DNA from: a bacterium
GTDB lineage: Bacteria; Verrucomicrobiota; Verrucomicrobiia; Limisphaerales; UBA11358
Reading direction: 5' to 3'
Assembly (NCBI GenBank): GCA_021781185.1
Contig: JAJXXI010000057.1
Coordinates: 1-6,448, forward strand
DNA: 6,448 nt
The position numbers were made by a program, and so were the translations under genes. Positions within the stretch are counted from its first letter, which is position 1. Each line of letters opens with the position of its first letter. Shown in pieces: positions 5,833 to 6,448 of the stretch. The notes beneath the pieces are model-generated. The model was given only the letters and a program-made list of their open reading frames with translations. It was not told the DNA's origin and made no database searches.

Positions 5833-6448
5833 GTGAACGCTGAAGAACACGCTAAACTCATCCGTGATTCCCTTCCGGCCGGCGGCTTGTTTGCCGGGCT
5901 GGAATGGAAGATTTCACCCGCGCCATTTCCTCTCGGCGAAAATCTGGCCCGGGAAATGGAATCCCTGGGACGGGTGCTGCTGCAATTTTATCGCGCCACC
6001 AATTTGCTTTATCGCAAGAGCGTTGAAGGGAAACAGCCGGAATGGGTGGCGCGCTGGCTGGACCTCGGCAAGCCGGCTGAACTGATCGAACGGCAGCGCG
6101 CCGTGGCGTTCAAAAATGACGTGCCGCGCGTCATCCGCCCGGACCTTTTGCTCACGGAAAACGGCCTCAGCATCACGGAACTGGATTCCGTTCCCGGTGG
6201 CATTGGGCTGACGGCCTGGATGAACCAGGCGTATTCAAAGGCCGGCGCGCATGTTCTTGGCGGCGCGGATGGCATGCTGCGCGGGTTTGAATCCATCTTT
6301 GGCGATGCGAAACAGATTCGCATTGTCGTCTCGGAAGAGGCGGCGACGTATCGGCCGGAAATGGAATGGGTCGCCGCGCAGCTTGGCGCGCGATTCACGG
6401 TTCACGATTCACGCTTCAATGAATTTGCCGAAGGCGACGCGGTTTATC
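5833..6448 (+). CDS. Conserved-looking protein of unknown function (C-terminus beyond window)
   Basis: From the GTG at 5833 an uninterrupted frame of 205 codons reaches the right edge. It starts VNAEEHAKLIRDSLPAGGLF and has good coding character. I do not recognise a named family. The segment RPDLLLTENGLSITELDSVP (residues 103-122), followed by GGIG, loosely resembles the 'R-D...G...E-x-D/N..PGG' stretch of ATP-grasp enzymes such as glutathionylspermidine-synthase-like proteins, so an ATP-grasp-like fold is a guess only. There is no signal peptide or membrane segment in the visible part, so it is probably cytoplasmic. The same frame stays open upstream through the tail of the pseudogene, so automatic annotation may extend it wrongly; the GTG is chosen because the residues before it (RPCHRSHLVRVCPPV) look non-coding. 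GTG at 5812 is an alternative start. Confidence 0.7.
   Translation, partial: MNAEEHAKLIRDSLPAGGLFAGLEWKISPAPFPLGENLAREMESLGRVLLQFYRATNLLYRKSVEGKQPEWVARWLDLGKPAELIERQRAVAFKNDVPRVIRPDLLLTENGLSITELDSVPGGIGLTAWMNQAYSKAGAHVLGGADGMLRGFESIFGDAKQIRIVVSEEAATYRPEMEWVAAQLGARFTVHDSRFNEFAEGDAVY
6393..6413 (+). repeat. Three tandem 7-bp repeats within the unknown gene
   Basis: Three consecutive copies of RTTCACG (ATTCACG, GTTCACG, ATTCACG) lie inside the coding frame and encode part of FTVHDSR. The total of 21 bp keeps the frame, although each unit alone would shift it. This may be a small slippage-prone repeat or chance. Confidence 0.5.

Noticed and set aside
5111..5843. Separate small genes (5111-5557 and 5523-5843) within the pseudogene region
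   Set aside because: Only pieces of these frames match the patched TIM-barrel protein; the rest is out-of-frame translation. They are fragments of one decayed gene, not independent genes.

Overview
This window looks like a chromosomal segment of a heterotrophic, polysaccharide-degrading bacterium, most likely a Verrucomicrobiota member of the Pedosphaera/Limisphaerales type. The reasons are a moderately high GC content, few Shine-Dalgarno sites, a secreted CE12-type esterase ending in a short module with an 'STNLVNW' motif (a style I associate with verrucomicrobial exported proteins), and the overall protein flavour. This placement is inference. No rRNA, tRNA, IS element, CRISPR array or phage gene was seen.

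Left part, minus strand: argG (argininosuccinate synthase; its C-terminal end lies off the left edge) is preceded by a gene for a secreted SGNH/GDSL hydrolase resembling rhamnogalacturonan acetylesterases. The 292-bp divergent region that follows (2276-2567) holds a strong extended -10 box firing leftwards and a perfect 6-bp inverted repeat next to it.

Right part, plus strand: a tight cluster of rhaT (rhamnose/H+ symporter family), a membrane desaturase/hydroxylase resembling MocD, and a MocE-type Rieske [2Fe-2S] ferredoxin, with gaps of 6 and 17 bp. Next comes the wreck of a sugar-phosphate isomerase/epimerase-like TIM-barrel gene, with about four frameshifts, two further nonsense codons and an apparent internal deletion. 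The last gene is a conserved-looking protein of unknown function that runs off the right edge.

How the genes may work together: the secreted esterase would deacetylate a rhamnose-containing polysaccharide outside the cytoplasm, and the RhaT-type carrier would import a deoxy- or methylated sugar. The diiron membrane oxygenase and its ferredoxin would then oxidise it. By analogy with rhizobial rhizopine catabolism (MocD/MocE), oxidative O-demethylation of a methylated sugar or cyclitol is the most interesting hypothesis. The dead isomerase gene was probably the third enzyme of this unit. No ferredoxin reductase is present in the window.
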